NCBI GenBank assembly: GCA_029844215.1
Contig: CM056728.1
Span: 9,202,001 to 9,266,000, forward strand
Source of the DNA: Przewalskia tangutica
Lineage: Eukaryota; Streptophyta; Magnoliopsida; Solanales; Solanaceae
DNA: 64,000 nt
Direction of reading: 5' to 3'
The notes below the pieces were generated by a model. That model was not told the origin of the DNA, ran no database searches, and saw only the letters and a list, made by a program, of their open reading frames with translations. Made by a program: the position numbers and the translations under genes. Positions 10,690 through 22,817 of the stretch are shown here, piece after piece; position 1 is the first letter of the stretch; every line of letters starts with the position of its first letter.

Positions 10690-11876
10690 ATGCCTCGCGC
10701 ATGGCAACGAGCCCGAAGGCGGCAAGGCAGCAGAGGAGGCTGCGAGTAAGAGCGGCGGTCTCTCACGAGACTACGGCACTGAGCCTCGATCCGCGGCTGG
10801 GCGAGAGATGGGTTACGCGAGATAGCCCGATTATTGGCCGAGATCGTGGCGAGCACGAGGATAGGCTGGATCAGCAGCTCCGAGCACCCATGGTTCACCC
10901 GAGGTCGATAGTTTGAGGCTACGGGATTTTACGAGTTGTAGCCCACGAGTTCTACGGTCGAGGCACGAGGATGATCCGCAGGAGTTCATCCGACAGCGAC
11001 TCGGATCGTAGAGTGATCGAGGCTTGAGATCGAGTCGGTGGTTTTGGGTTCACATCGGCCGCGTGATATCTGCGATCGGTTTGATTCGTGGGAGCTGTCG
11101 GGAACATGCACCTCCGGTGGTTGGGGTGAGTTCTCAGAGGCTTTCCGCCATTTCTTGCCTCCACGGATGAGGAGGGCACGGCCGACAAATTTTGATGCTA
11201 AGACAAAGAGGCGATTCGGAGTACAATGTAGAGTTTGAAACAATGGCCCGGTATGTCCCCGCTTTTGTGGCCAATATGGAGGATAGAGTGCACCGTTATC
11301 TCACCGGACTCGATCATTATATAGCGGAGGATGCCAAATGTAGCTCTTGTAGGGCATGGACATTGCCCGCGTCCGGGCCTATGCGGCGGTGAGAACGTGA
11401 GGTCGACGGAATAACCAAGATCGCGAAGAGGCGGGCGGTAGAGTCCTCTGGTGACCTTCGAGCGGCGGCACCTCGGCGAGCTAGTTATTTACCTCGGCCC
11501 GATGCAGTGCTCCATCACGATCTTGGGCGTTTAGGGAATTCGAGAGCAAGTCGTGGCTCCCGAGTTTGAGTTTTGGGAGCGGGGCGTTAGTCAGATGGGA
11601 CCACCCCTACCTCGTTGTGGCCGTTGTGGTAGGCTCCATGGTGGAGAGTGTCGTGCTGGGATGGGGGTTTGTTTTGTATGCGGACAGCAGGGCCATTTTG
11701 CGAGGAATTGTCCAACCAGAGATAGCGCGGATGTAGAGACTCGACCCGGGATCGATGGTGATTCATCTCTCCTTTTGTGCGCCGTGCGAGGAAGGAACAT
11801 GAGTAGAACGGCAGAAAGAGAAAGTGAAGCGATGAATTCTGGTATATTCTTAACCTCAGAGACTAGTATGCATTGA
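10690..11876 (+). pseudogene. Gag remnant, unit 1, with intact CCHC zinc knuckle
   Basis: ATGCCTCGC at 10690 corresponds to the start of the chromovirus Gag. Later segments match that Gag across frameshifts: EDDPQEFI (about 10970), the LGSHRPRD / FDSWELSG region (about 11040-11100), W-EFSEAF-HFLPPRMRRA (about 11115-11180), EYNVEF (about 11215), ARYVPAFVANMEDRVHRYLTGLDHYIAED (about 11237-11330). The zinc knuckle CFVCGQQGHFARNC (11670-11711) is complete and in frame with PPLPRCGRCGRLHGGECR before it. The protein would bind element RNA in virus-like particles. As written it is split over at least three frames and cannot be translated whole. Nothing resembling protease or RT follows. Confidence 0.7.
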
Positions 11877-12219
11877 TGTTATAGTGATGTGTTAAGTGCT
11901 TATGTTCGGATAACTTTGTGTTAAAAATGTGAATTAGAAGCCTGATTAGTGAAAAGGGTAAGTCTGAGGATGAGAAGATTTTGAACCTTAGAATTTATAA
12001 CAATCGAGACCTTAGAGGTAAGGCCGGCTAGAGTAAAAGATTTTACAGTGATCCTTGTCGGAAGTACATAGTATGTGGGGAGTATTTTTTTTCTAGTGAT
12101 AAGTCCATGAGTGGCATAACTGATTCTTTCATGAGTGGAGTAGTGAAGACTATACCGGCGTCTGCGTTTTGGAGTCTTAGAAGGAACATTCGGGACGAAT
12201 GTTTCTAAGGGGGGGAGAA
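11877..12219 (+). other. 3' untranslated region and polypurine tract, unit 1
   Basis: No coding potential. It carries GGAACATTCGGGACGAATGTTTCTAAGG, an imperfect hairpin (GAACATTCG / CGAATGTTTC) just before the polypurine tract AAGGGGGGGAGAA at about 12207-12219, which abuts LTR 2. The chromovirus has the same sequence beside its 3' LTR (GAAACATTCGTCCCGAATGTTCC, about 34860-34883), so this part was retained from a common ancestor. Confidence 0.7.
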
Positions 12220-15200
12220 TGTTACACCCCGTAAATTCAAGGAGTTAGATAAGAACATACCAAGGAATTTAAGATGTAAAAAGTTGATAGATAAGTTGAC
12301 AACATGTGTTGGACGGATTTTGAGTTTGCCTTGGAGTGTTGTACCCCAGTTGTTAAGAATTTTGAGGTGTTTAAAAGGCCTAATGTGTAGTCCGTTAAAT
12401 CTAGATCCCAACGCAACAAACCGTTCGTCGTTTGGACATCGGAGTCAAAAGTTATGGAAGTTTCAAGTTTGGTGCGCAGGCAGTGACGATTTTGATTCGA
12501 AGTGCAGTACGGGCGCGGAATCTGGCGGGCGCCGTTTGTTCTGGGGTCCTTGGGGTTGCGGCAGCGCCGAATGGCCATGGCGCCGGATTCTTGGAACATT
12601 TTCTGGAAGTGGGCCGCCGGCGCAGCGGCGCCAAGGCGGGTTTTTTCGCGATAAAAGGCTGAAATCAGGAGATATTTTGTTAAAAACCTAAGGGAGGGTG
12701 ACAAGTGTCCCTCCCATCCCTTTTGACCATATTAGGGCCTATTTTAGGGCCAAGTCTTGGAAGACTTGGCCATTTCATTTCAAAACCCTTCCATGGAAAA
12801 CCCTCTCCCTTCTCTCTAGTTTTTGGAAGAAAACCTAGCTTTAGAGGAGATTGTTGGAGCGGCGGCAAGAAGAAAAAGTGTGGGTAAACTTGTGGGTACT
12901 TATTGGTGGGCGATTTTTTGTGAAAGAGGAGGAAGAAAAAGGGGCTTTTGTGGGCTATTCCTTAAGGTAAGAGTTTCCCCTTTCTCTTGGTTATGAGCCT
13001 AAGGCTGTTTTATTGTAGTAGTATAGAATTGAGCCTGAGGCTGTTTTATATTGTATAGATTTGGATCTTGTTGTCTTGTTAAAAACTGAAATGGGCATGC
13101 TAGCCTTAAGATTGTAATTGTTGAAGATGTCTAGGGCTAGATATCATGTTAGACCTAAGGACTTGGATTGGAAAGTATTGAAAGGGATTTAAGAATTGGT
13201 TTATGGTTGGCCAAGAATGGGATGGAAAGTATTGGGTTATTTTGTATTATTGTGGGGCGTTGGGTTATTGAATTCGACCTTAACAAAGGTGGCGTTAGTA
13301 GAAGCAAAGGAAGTGCGTCCAAATTGTCGTAGAATTTAGGGACTTTGCACTTAGTTGATTCTACGTTCGCTAGAGTTTGATAGGCGTTTCATGACCACTT
13401 ATAGGATTGAAGTGCTACGGTAGCATATTCTACTTAAGGCGATAATACGGTGGAGCATTTTGCTTATTATCGACAATCGTCGCGAGGTATGTGATTCTTC
13501 CTATCCTCTTGGCATTGACTATTTGTAAAATATATAGTGCGGTAGACGCTTGAGTGTTAAAGGAATTTTATTTCCCTTTTGTGCCTTGATTTGATATGAA
13601 GTGTTAAGGGCTTCATTGTGTGAAAATAGTAGTAAAGTCTTATCCGTTGGTAACGTGTACTCGGTGGTTAAAGAATGAGCCCTATTGGTCTCATAAATGT
13701 TTATAGTGGTAATTGGTTGGTTTAAAACATAAAAGTGTTATAACGGCTTTATGGGAAGTTTGTTATAACCGCGTGTTGTAGCTAAGAGAATGGGTTGTTG
13801 TTTTCAATAGATCAGAGACGTGACTTGTAATTGACCGAAATGGTGTTGAAATGTATAAATCCTAATTCGTGAGATATGTATACTTGGTTTTAAAGAATAA
13901 CGTTACAATTTCGGAAATGGGAATAAGGATCGAACAAGCCAACGCAGTCGATAAAGGAAAGAAGTAATGACATTAATCATATTAAAACCGAGAAACCTCC
14001 ATCTGCATAGAAGCTAAGATAAGACAAAATGGCATTACATTTCCTAGATCATGGTCATTTAATGAGAATTATTGAAATCAAGTTTTGATCTTCTTAAAAA
14101 TTCCAAAGTAAGGAATTCGATTTTCTAACGGAAAAGAGACTTAAGAATTTGAAGTATTTTGATTTAAAAGAAAGGCATGATTTTGTCTTGACTTGTTTTA
14201 TTAATCATAAAGTGTTGTAATAGTTTTATGGGAGGTTAGTTATAACGACTTTATGAAAATAAAGAAATGGTTTCATTAATAGATTTAAAATGGTAACTTG
14301 ATTTTGGGAAAAGGAAGTAACTCGTTTTCAAATATTGAACTTCTTGTGATGGAAAAACATAAGTGACTTGTTTATAAAAGGTAGGAGTATCTTGATCCTA
14401 AAGGGGTTAAGTACTGGGTTTTAAATGGTATACTTGACATTGTGTTAAGAAATATTTATAGTACCTTGAGTTGTGTAACGCCTATGCTTGTAGTGATAGC
14501 TTCACGTATGCAAGTGTTGTATTTATGTGCTACCGCGCCTCGCCGAGGGCGGCTATCCGTTGATTGATGGACATACCGACACGTTGGGTAGCCCAGGTGT
14601 GCTTCCATTGTGGTGTTGTTATTGTTATTTGATCGGACATACCGACACGTTGGGTAGTCCACGGGTATGCTTCCACGGTGAGTATTCTCTTGTTAGTTGT
14701 TTGGACATACCGACACGTTGGGTAGCCCACGTATGCTTCCACAAGGATTGTTATCTTGTTATCTCCTTTGGGCATACCGACACGTTGGATGGTCCACGGG
14801 TATGGGCCCACTAGGGCGGCTCGGGGCCACGCTTATACCTGAGTGAGATCTTGGGCACGCGGCCTTTGTGCGGAGTTAAATTCGGGTTGTATTTGAGTGA
14901 TGATTTCACGGGCATGAGTCCTATCTTGATATGAGTGCTTTTAAGTTGTGGTGTTGTAATTTGGTTATCATCGTGTCTCCCGCTTTATATAGACTATTAT
15001 GATTTCATTTACGATTTTACGCTTCACATACTTGTTACTGTCGACCTCCTTCGGGGCTGCGTTCATCTGCAGTTGAGGTACATAACTGGCGATCCACTCT
15101 TAGGATCGCTGTTCGGTTCTCGGAAGCTCCATATCTCCTAAGCTTGTCTGTGAGTGCAGTTCCACAGTAGTAGACTTTTGTATATTCGGGGCATGGCGGG

Positions 15201-15436
15201 GCCTGTCCGTCATTATGGTTTCAAAATTCTTAGAGGTCATGTTGTTGTGGCGAGTTTGTATGGGATGTAATCGCTCAAGTTTTAAATTATGTATAAAAAA
15301 GTAACCGTTTGGGTTAGCCTACTTTCTTATTTCATGTTTCATTCTTGAGTTTTTATTTCATTGGTTTTTCTCTCTCGATGTTGTATCACTAGGGTGCCGG
15401 GTAAGGCACGATCACGCCCGGTTCGGAGTCGTGACA
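12220..15436 (+). repeat. LTR 2 (middle) of the gag-only composite
   Basis: 3217 bp, from TGTTACACCCCG to the degenerate end GGAGTCGTGACA. It is followed by a primer site and preceded by a polypurine tract, so it serves both as the 3' LTR of unit 1 and the 5' LTR of unit 2. It differs from LTR 1 mostly by short insertions and deletions in GC-rich places. The inverted repeats (12692-12715, 12748-12771) are intact. Confidence 0.9.
14566..14815 (+). repeat. Minisatellite in LTR 2
   Basis: Four copies of the GGACATACCGACACGTTGGG unit, as in LTR 1. The second to fourth copies are slightly better conserved here than in LTR 1. Confidence 0.85.
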
Positions 15437-15439
15437 AAG

Positions 15440-15452
15440 TGGTATCGAAGCG
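15440..15452 (+). promoter_or_regulatory. Primer-binding site, unit 2, mutated
   Basis: TGGTATCGAAGC instead of TGGTATCAGAGC, directly after the LTR 2 end. The changes would weaken pairing with tRNA-iMet. Confidence 0.7.
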
Positions 15453-15639
15453 ATTAATCCTCGGAGAGTGTCTGAGCACGTATCGATGAAGTCTTGATTA
15501 TCGGTGTGTTGTGCACCACATCTATAATCGTGAGGCTATAGGATATTTAGGATTGGTTTCCATTCTTCTCACTCGAGATCGTGCCTTAGGCGGTGTTATA
15601 AGTTGGACTCCTCCGGCGTGTTCTTTGTATACCGGTGAT

Positions 15640-16745
15640 GCCTCGCAGCAACGAGCCCGAAGAGCAAGGCAGAGGAGGCTGCGAGTAGAAGCGGCGGTCT
15701 CTCACGAGACTACGGCACCGAGCCTCAGATCCGCGGCACAGGGCGAGAGATGGGTTACAAGAGATGGCGATTATTGGCGAGATCGTGGCGAGCACGAGAT
15801 AGGCTGGATCTGGCGATTCGATAGCACCCATGGTTCACCCGAGGTCGAGATAGTTTGAGGCTACGGGATTTTACGAGTTGTAGCCCACCGAGTTATACGG
15901 TCGAGGCACGAGGATGATCCGCGGGAGTTCATCAAGCGACTACAATGGATCATGAGAGTGATCAAGGCTTGGAGGCCCAGTCGATGGTTTTGGGTTCACA
16001 TCGGCCGCGTGATACTCTGATCGGGTTTGATTCGTGGGAGCTGTCGGGGAACATGCACCTCGGTGGTTGGGGTGAGTTCTCCGAGGCTTTCTTGGCCATT
16101 TCTTGCCTCGCGGATGAGGAGGCGCGGTAAACAAATTTTGATGCTAAGACAAAGAGGCGCCTGATTCGAGTACAATGTAGAGTTTGACTCATTGGCGGTA
16201 TGTCCCGCTTTGGTGGCCAATATGGAGGATAGAGTGCAGTTATGTCACCGGACTCGATGATTATTTAGCGGAGGATGCATTTGTAGCTCTTCACCGGGCA
16301 TGGACATTGCCGCGTCGAGCTTTATCTGGCAGTGAGTGAACGTAAGTCGGCGGAATAACCAAGATCGCGAGAAGAGGCGGGGCGGTAGAGTCCTCTGGTG
16401 ACCTTCGAGGCGGCCTCGAAGAGCTAGTTATTTACCTCGGCCCGACTGAGTGCTCCATCACGATCTTGGGGCGTTTAGGAATTCGAGGAGCAAGTCGGGG
16501 CTCCAGTTTGAGTTTTGGGAGCGGGGGCGTTAGTCGAATGGGACCACCCCTACCTCGTTGTGGCCGTTGTGGTAGGCTCCGTGGTGGAGAGTGTCGTCTT
16601 TGGGATGGGGTTTGTTTTGTATGCGGCGGGAGGCCATTTTGCGAGGAATTGTCCAACGGAGATAGCGCGGATGTAGAGACTTCGACGCCGGGATCGATGT
16701 GATTCATCTCCTCCTTTTGTGCGCGTGCGAGGAAGGAACATGAGT
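15640..16745 (+). pseudogene. Gag remnant, unit 2, zinc knuckle broken
   Basis: This is the same Gag segments as unit 1 but with more short deletions: GSHRPRDT (about 15990), FDSWELSGNMH (about 16027-16060), GEFSEAFLAISCLADEE (about 16070-16125), VEFDSLA (about 16180). The knuckle region (about 16610-16660) reads CFVCGGRPFCEEL: losses near GGCGGGAGGCC shift the frame, so the conserved histidine and the last cysteine are no longer in register. The copy is not functional. Its decay is mainly small deletions rather than substitutions. Confidence 0.7.
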
Positions 16746-17151
16746 AGAAGCAGCGAAAGAGAAAGTGAAGCGATGAATTCTGGTATATTCTTAACCTCAG
16801 AGACTAGTATGCATTGATGTTATAGTGATGTGTTAAGTGCTTATGTTCGGATAACTTTGTGTTAAAAATGTGAATTAGAAGCTGATTAGTGAAAAGGGTA
16901 AGTCCGAGGATGAGAAGATTTTGAACCTTAGAATTTATAACAATCGAGACCTTAGAGGTAAGTAGGCTAGAGTAAAAGATTTTACTGATGATCCTTCGGA
17001 GAAGTACATAGTATGTGGGAGTATTTTTTCTAGTGATAAGTCCATGAGTGGCATAACCGATTCTTTCATGAGTGGAGTAGTGAAGACTATACTGGCGTCT
17101 GCGTTTTGGAGTCTTAGAAGGAACATTCGGACGAATGTTTCTAAGGGAGAA
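16746..17151 (+). other. 3' untranslated region and polypurine tract, unit 2
   Basis: Nearly the same as 11877-12219. The purine tract is shortened to AAGGGAGAA (17143-17151) before LTR 3. No coding potential. Confidence 0.65.
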
Positions 17152-20100
17152 TGTTACACCAGTAAATTCAAGGAGTTAGATAAGAACATACCAAGGAATT
17201 TAAGATGTAAAAAGTTGATAGATAAGTTGACAACGTGTGTTGGGCCGGATTTTGAGTTTGCCTTGGAGTGTTGTACCCCAGTTGTTAAGAATTTTGAGGT
17301 GTTTAAAAGGCCTAATGTGTAGTCAGTTAAATCTAGATCCCAACGCAACAAACCGTTAAATCGTTTGGACATCCAGTCAAAAGTTATGGAAGTTTCAAGT
17401 TTGTGCGCGACAGCGCAGTTAGCTTTCGCTCAGTGCGCCGTGCAATACGGACGGTGCCGCGCCGTTGTTCTGAAGTCCATGGTTGCAGCGCCGCGGAATC
17501 GGCCGCACGCGGATTGCTGGAACATTTTCGGAAGTGGCGCCTTGCGGCGCCAAGGCGGGTTTTTCGATAAAAGGTGAAATCGGGAGATATTTTGTTAAAA
17601 ACCTAAGGAGGGTGACAAGTGTCCCTCTCCCATCCCTGACCATATTAGGGGCCTATTTTAGGCCAAGTCTGGAAGACTTGGCCATTTCGTTCAAAACCCT
17701 TCCATGGAAAACCCTCTCCTTCTCTCTAGTTTTTGGAAGAAAACCTAGCTTTAGAGAGATTGTTGAGCGCAAGAAGAAAAAGTGTGGGTAAACTTGTGGG
17801 TACTGGTGGGCGATTTTGTGGAAGAGGAGGAAGAAAAAGGGGCTTTTGTGGGCTATTCCTTAAGGTAAGAGTTTCCCCTTTCTCTTGGTTATGAGCCTAA
17901 GGTTGTTTTATTGTAGTAGTATAGAATTGAGCCTGAGGCTGTTTTATATTGTATAGATTTGGATCTTGTTGTCTTGTTAAAAACTGAAATGGGCATGCTA
18001 GCCTTAAGATTGTAATTGTTGAAGATGTCAGGCTAGATATCATGTTAGACCTAAGGACTTGGATTGGAAAGTATTGAAAGGGATTTAAGAATTGGTTTAT
18101 GGTTGGCCAAGAATGGGATGGAAAGTATTGGGTTATTTTGTATTATTGTGGGGCGTTGGGTTATTGAATTCGACCTTAACAAAGGTGGCAAGTTAGTAGA
18201 AACAAAGGAAGTGCCGTCCAAATTGTCGTAGAATTTAGGGACTTTGCACTTAGTTGATTCTACGTTGAAGCTAGAGTTTGATAGGCGTTTCATGACCCTT
18301 ATAGGATTGAAGTGCTACGGTAGCATATTCTACTTAAGGCGATAATACGGTGGAGCATTTTGCTTATTATGCGACAATCGTCGCGAGGTATGTGATTCTT
18401 CCTATCCTCTTGACATGACTATTTGTAAAATATATAGCGGTAGACGCACGAGTGTTAAAGGAATTTGATTTCCCTTTTGTGCCTTGACTTGATATGAAGT
18501 GTTAAGGGCTTCGTTGTGTGAAAATAGTAGTAAAGTCTTATCCGTTAGTAACGGGTACTCGGTGGTTAAAGAATGAGCCCTATTGGTCTCATAAATGTTT
18601 ATAGTGGTAATTGGTTGGTTTAAAACATAAAGTGTTATAACGGCTTTATGGGAAGTTTGTTATAACCGCTTTATGTAGCTAAAAGAATGGTTTGTTGTTT
18701 TCAAAAGATAAGAGACGTGACTTGTAATTGACCTAAATGGTGTTGAAAAGTATAAAACCTAATTCGTGAGATATGAATACTTGGTTTTTAAAAGAATAAC
18801 GTTACAATTTCGGAAATGGGAATAAGGATCGAACAAGCCAATGCAGCGTCGATAAAGGAAAGAAGTAATGACATTAATCATATTAAAACCAGTAGAAACC
18901 TCCATCTGCATAGAAGCTAAGATAAGACAAAATGGCATTACATTTCCTAGATCATGGTCATTTGCTAATGAGAATTATTGAAATCAAGTTTTGATCTTCT
19001 TAAAAATTCCAAAGTAAGGAATTCGATTTTCTAAAGGAAAAGAGACTTAAGAATTTGAAGTATTTTGGTTTAAAAGAAAGGCATGATTTTGTCTTGACTT
19101 GTTTTATTAATCATAAAGTGTTGTAATAGTTTTATGGGAGGTTAGTTATAACGACTTTATGAAAATAAAGAAATGGTTTCATTAATAGATTTAAAATGGT
19201 AACTTGATTTTGGGAAAAGGAAGTAACTCGTTTTCAAATATTGAACTTCTTGTGATGGAAAAACATAAGTGACTTGTTTATAAAAGGTAGGAGTATCTTG
19301 ATCCTAAAGGGTTAAGTACTTGGGTTTTAAATGGTATACTTGACATTGTGTTAAGAAATATTTATAGTACCTTGAGTTGTGTTAGCAGACTATCTTGTAG
19401 TGATAGCTTCGTGTGCAGTGTTGTATTTATGTACTCTGGCGCCTCGTTGGAGTAGGCTATCTGGTTGATTGATGGACATACCGACACGTTGGGTAGCCAC
19501 GGTGTGCTTCCATTAGGGGTGTTGTTATTGTTATTTGATCGGACATACCGACACGTTGGGTAGCCGGGTATCTTCCAGTGAGTATTCTCTTGTTAGTTGT
19601 TTGGACATACCGACACGTTGGGTAGCCCACGGGTATGCTTACAAGATTGTTATCTTGTTATCTCATTTGGGCATACCGACACGTTGGATGGTCCACGGGT
19701 ATGGGCCCACCAGACGGCTCCAGGGCCGTGCTTATACCGAGGTGAGATCTTGGGCACGCGCCTTTGCGAGTTAAATTCGGGTTGTATTTGAGTGATGATT
19801 TCACGCATGAGTCCTATCTTGATATGACCGCTTTTAAGTTGTGGTGTTGTAATTTGGTTATCATACATGTCTCCCGCTTTATATAGACTATTATGATTTC
19901 ATTTCTGATTTTCTGATTCACATACTTGGTACTGTTATCTTGACCTCGCCCGGGCTGCGTTCATCTGCAGTTGAGGTACATAACTTCGATCCACTCTCTT
20001 AGGATCGCTGTTCGGTTCTCGAAAGCTCCATATCTCCGAAGCTTGTCACGTGTACGCAGTTCCTGAAGTAGTAGACTTTTGTATATTCGGGGCATGGCGG

Positions 20101-20349
20101 GGCCCCTGTCCGTCATTATGGTTTCAAAATTCTTAGAGGTGCAGAAGACCTTTGTGGCGAGTTTGTATGGGATGTAACTGTTCAAGTTTTAAATTATGTA
20201 TAAAAAAAGTAACCGTTTGGGTTAGCCTACTTTCTTATTTCACTGTTTTCATTCTTGAGTTTTTATTTCCGCTGGTTTTTCTCTGATGTTGTATCACTAG
20301 GGTGCCCGGGGTAAGGCACCAGTCACGGGCCCGGGTTCGGGTCGTGACA
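17152..20349 (+). repeat. LTR 3 of the gag-only composite
   Basis: 3198 bp from TGTTACACCAGTAAATTC to GGGTTCGGGTCGTGACA. The GC-rich block (about 17400-17575) and the first inverted repeat are eroded, and the second palindrome has lost one T in its left arm. It is followed by ATAAG (20350-20354), the right-hand target duplication of the whole composite. Confidence 0.9.
19472..19712 (+). repeat. Minisatellite in LTR 3
   Basis: Four copies of the GGACATACCGACACGTTGGG unit with short deletions relative to LTRs 1 and 2. Confidence 0.8.
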
Positions 20350-20354
20350 ATAAG

Positions 20355-21140
20355 TCTCTAAACTGAATAAGGATTGGGACCCCAAGGGGTAACCCATGTG
20401 TTTGAAGGAGGGAGGACCTAGGTGTGCTTGGGTTCGAGACTAGGCCCACACGCGCGCCACCACCACCCGCCCAGTCCGGGTTTTGGTCCCTGAAGTTTCT
20501 GGAAAGCGGCGTCAGCCTGCAGGGCCACGGTGCCAAGGGCGTTTCAGAGGTTTAATGTCACATTAAGTTGTTGGAATGTTGGGCACTTATTCCTGAACGT
20601 TTTGGCTCTTCATGAGCCTCATAAACAACTCTCTTAATAGTCATTAACACCCAATTAACACCTCCATCATCCTTAAACTATATAACAAGACCCTATTTCA
20701 GATTTGAGAATACATTACACAATACAAGAAATGTGACACAAAAACAGTGAGGAAAACCACTGTTCTTTTTTTTCAATCTTAAGCAATCGTTTCGTGTTTG
20801 TTTTCTTCGCCAGGATCACGGGTGTTTGCTTTGCACAAGTGATAGTTTGTTGTTTTATCTTGGGAGACAAGTTGCAACTCATCCGTACAAAGCATGTATA
20901 CGGGCAATATTGTCTTAAGGAAAGATGGAATATCCATCGACTCAGCAACCCAGATTTAGTGTCTATTGATTTCAGGTTAATTGGATTCAAGGAGCTTGCT
21001 GAAACAAGGACGCAGATCCAAGGCGGAAGATTCAAGACGAATTCAAGAACAAAGATCAAGATCACCAACTATAATTGTTTCTTCAACTCTTGTTGGCATC
21101 AAGTATATTATAACACATAATTGTTTATTCTTTCCTAACA
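20355..21140 (+). mobile_element. Copia 3' LTR, second segment
   Basis: This continues the LTR interrupted at 7257. It contains a TATA-like ACTATATAACAAGACC (about 20675-20690) at the expected place for a Copia LTR promoter. The best end is TTTCCTAACA at 21131-21140, which mirrors the LTR start TGTTGGAAAT. With 264 bp on the left side, the full LTR would be about 1.05 kb. The end is inferred from terminal symmetry because no second LTR is available. Confidence 0.55.
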
Positions 21141-21560
21141 CTTGTAATAGTAGATTACTATTTTCCGTACCTAAGGGGTTTAGACTCACAGGTTGGAATA
21201 ATTTCACTTTCGTCCAAAAAAAAGTTGACATCTTAATTTTTTTCGTTTGATTTTTTTAAGGTCTTAAAAAGACATAAATTAGGCAATTTTTTAAGTACAA
21301 ATGTACAATGACCTTATACAATCGCTTCTCTTATGTATACATGAGTACTTAAGGCAACGCAAAACAAAACAAAGTATGAGAAACGGTCAGATTATAACGA
21401 GAAATTAAAGTAATATGGACATGTAAATAGTAGAAATTAAATACGCAATGATAGCGTATTCTAACAACAGAAAATAATAGTTAACACAACTAAATAAAAT
21501 AAATAAATTACACTAAAGAACACAATAGCCGAAATCAAAATTCACAGTAGTAGAGCTAAG
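21141..21560 (+). promoter_or_regulatory. Upstream region of the EDR4-like gene
   Basis: This is the only unique-looking sequence between the Copia LTR end and the TATA box, about 420 bp and AT-rich. It includes a small inverted repeat AATACGC / GCGTATT (21440-21460) around a 7-base centre. No coding potential. The proximal promoter would have to lie here or in the Copia LTR. Confidence 0.4.
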
Positions 21561-21570
21561 TATATAAAAA
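21561..21570 (+). promoter_or_regulatory. TATA box of the EDR4-like gene
   Basis: TATATAAAAA in front of a leader rich in C and T with CTCTTTCACC / CTCTTGTTTCTTC tracts. A transcript start near 21595 is expected from the usual ~30-bp spacing. The leader is long (about 1.2 kb of genomic DNA before the start codon) and probably contains an intron. Confidence 0.5.
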
Positions 21571-21599
21571 GGTGGTCGTGCATGCTACTATATGTGTAA

Positions 21600-22817
21600 A
21601 ACATGACACTTCACCTGTCTTTAAATATTTCATCCATCTACGCGCCGACTCCCAACTTCCTCCTCTTTCACCTTTACCTGTTCTCTTGTTTCTTCTGTTC
21701 ACAACAACAAAGAATTAAGTATACCTTTGTTTACATAAAAAAAGAAGAAGATATATTGGACAAAAAAAGTCATATAAAGAGTTTGGACTTGTGGGTTGAC
21801 AAGCTTAATTCTCCTACACGGCAGGGAAGACTTTTCTCTCTTTTATTATTTGTCTCACACACATACAAAAGAAGAAGAAGATGAAGGAGGGCGTTGATAG
21901 TTACTATAATGTTATTACAAGAATACTTTGTGTTAACGTAAAGAAAGATCTCCACATATTTCTTCTTAGGTTCGTATATCTAATCCGCTTTGACTCATTT
22001 TTCTAGTTCACATATTTGGTCGTCTATTTTTACTCCATATATAACTTTATGAGCAAAGTATTTGAAATTGGTCTACTTATATGTTTTGCTGCTCTTAAGA
22101 TTCTTTTAGGTATGTCTTGTTAATTAAGCCATTGTTATGCGGCTAGCTGAGACTAATGAGTTGCTGTTTCATCGTGTTGGTCTTTATTAGGATTGAATTT
22201 TGTGGTTGTGTGTGTATGTTTAGCTCTACTTGCTATTTTGATGCTTGTAGATTTATTGAAGTTGAATTTTCATCTAAAATTAGCTGAAACTGATCCTTTT
22301 CGGGTTTAATTACAAGTTTACTATAATACTCTGTACTTATTATTGTTTTGACTTTGGATTTTAGAGCATAGAGCAGGGATGCTTATGGTCTCCATCTATA
22401 TTTTCTTGGATATTTGCAAGATCTATTCTATACCTAAACGCTTATGTTGCTCGGGCTCTTCAAAAATGTTCGACGGGTGTTCTAAGTTATTGCTTATTCT
22501 AATAGACATTAAGTTCCATCTGTGGTCTGTGAGTGAATCAGCAATTCTTCGAATTGAATTATTCGGAGGATGCGAGCAGATTATTTTGAACAATAACATA
22601 ACCATAGTATGTATAATTTGTATTTGCTAAGAAAATAGAAGCAAGTGAAAGGAATGATCTAAGTCATTTCATTTATTTGATAGCTATATTTGACCTACTA
22701 TTGTGCACATTCATATGCTTGTTGTTCACATTCAAGTGGTAGCAACTATGAATCGGGTTCCTTATTGATCTCTACGACGTCTTGCAGTTTAAGTTACTGA
22801 TAGCTAACCGGAGTGAC
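21600..22817 (+). other. 5' leader with probable intron
   Basis: No long conserved ORF. Candidate splice donors are AG|GTTCGT at 21970 and, closer to consensus, AG|GTATGT at 22110. The acceptor is the CTTGCAG ending at 22787, preceded by a pyrimidine-rich stretch. Splicing would leave about 30 bases of leader before the ATG at 22818. EDR4-family genes often have their first coding residues on a short exon after such a leader intron; here this is an inference from splice motifs. Confidence 0.45.

Larger units (their letters stand above)
7258..20349 (+). mobile_element. TR-GAG-like non-autonomous Gypsy composite: LTR-gag-LTR-gag-LTR
   Basis: Three long LTRs (7258-10485, 12220-15436, 17152-20349), each TGTTACACC...CGTGACA-like, alternate with two internal regions of ~1.7 kb. 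Only one pair of target duplications exists, and it is perfect: ATAAG at 7253-7257 and 20350-20354. So the whole 13.1 kb behaves as one insertion that later became a tandem array, most simply by unequal recombination between LTRs. Each internal region has a tRNA-iMet primer site, a Gag remnant with a zinc-knuckle region and a polypurine tract. Neither has protease, RT, RNase H or integrase. This matches the published TR-GAG class of gag-only LTR elements. The Gag is homologous to that of the Tekay-like chromovirus at 34858-39763. Confidence 0.85.
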
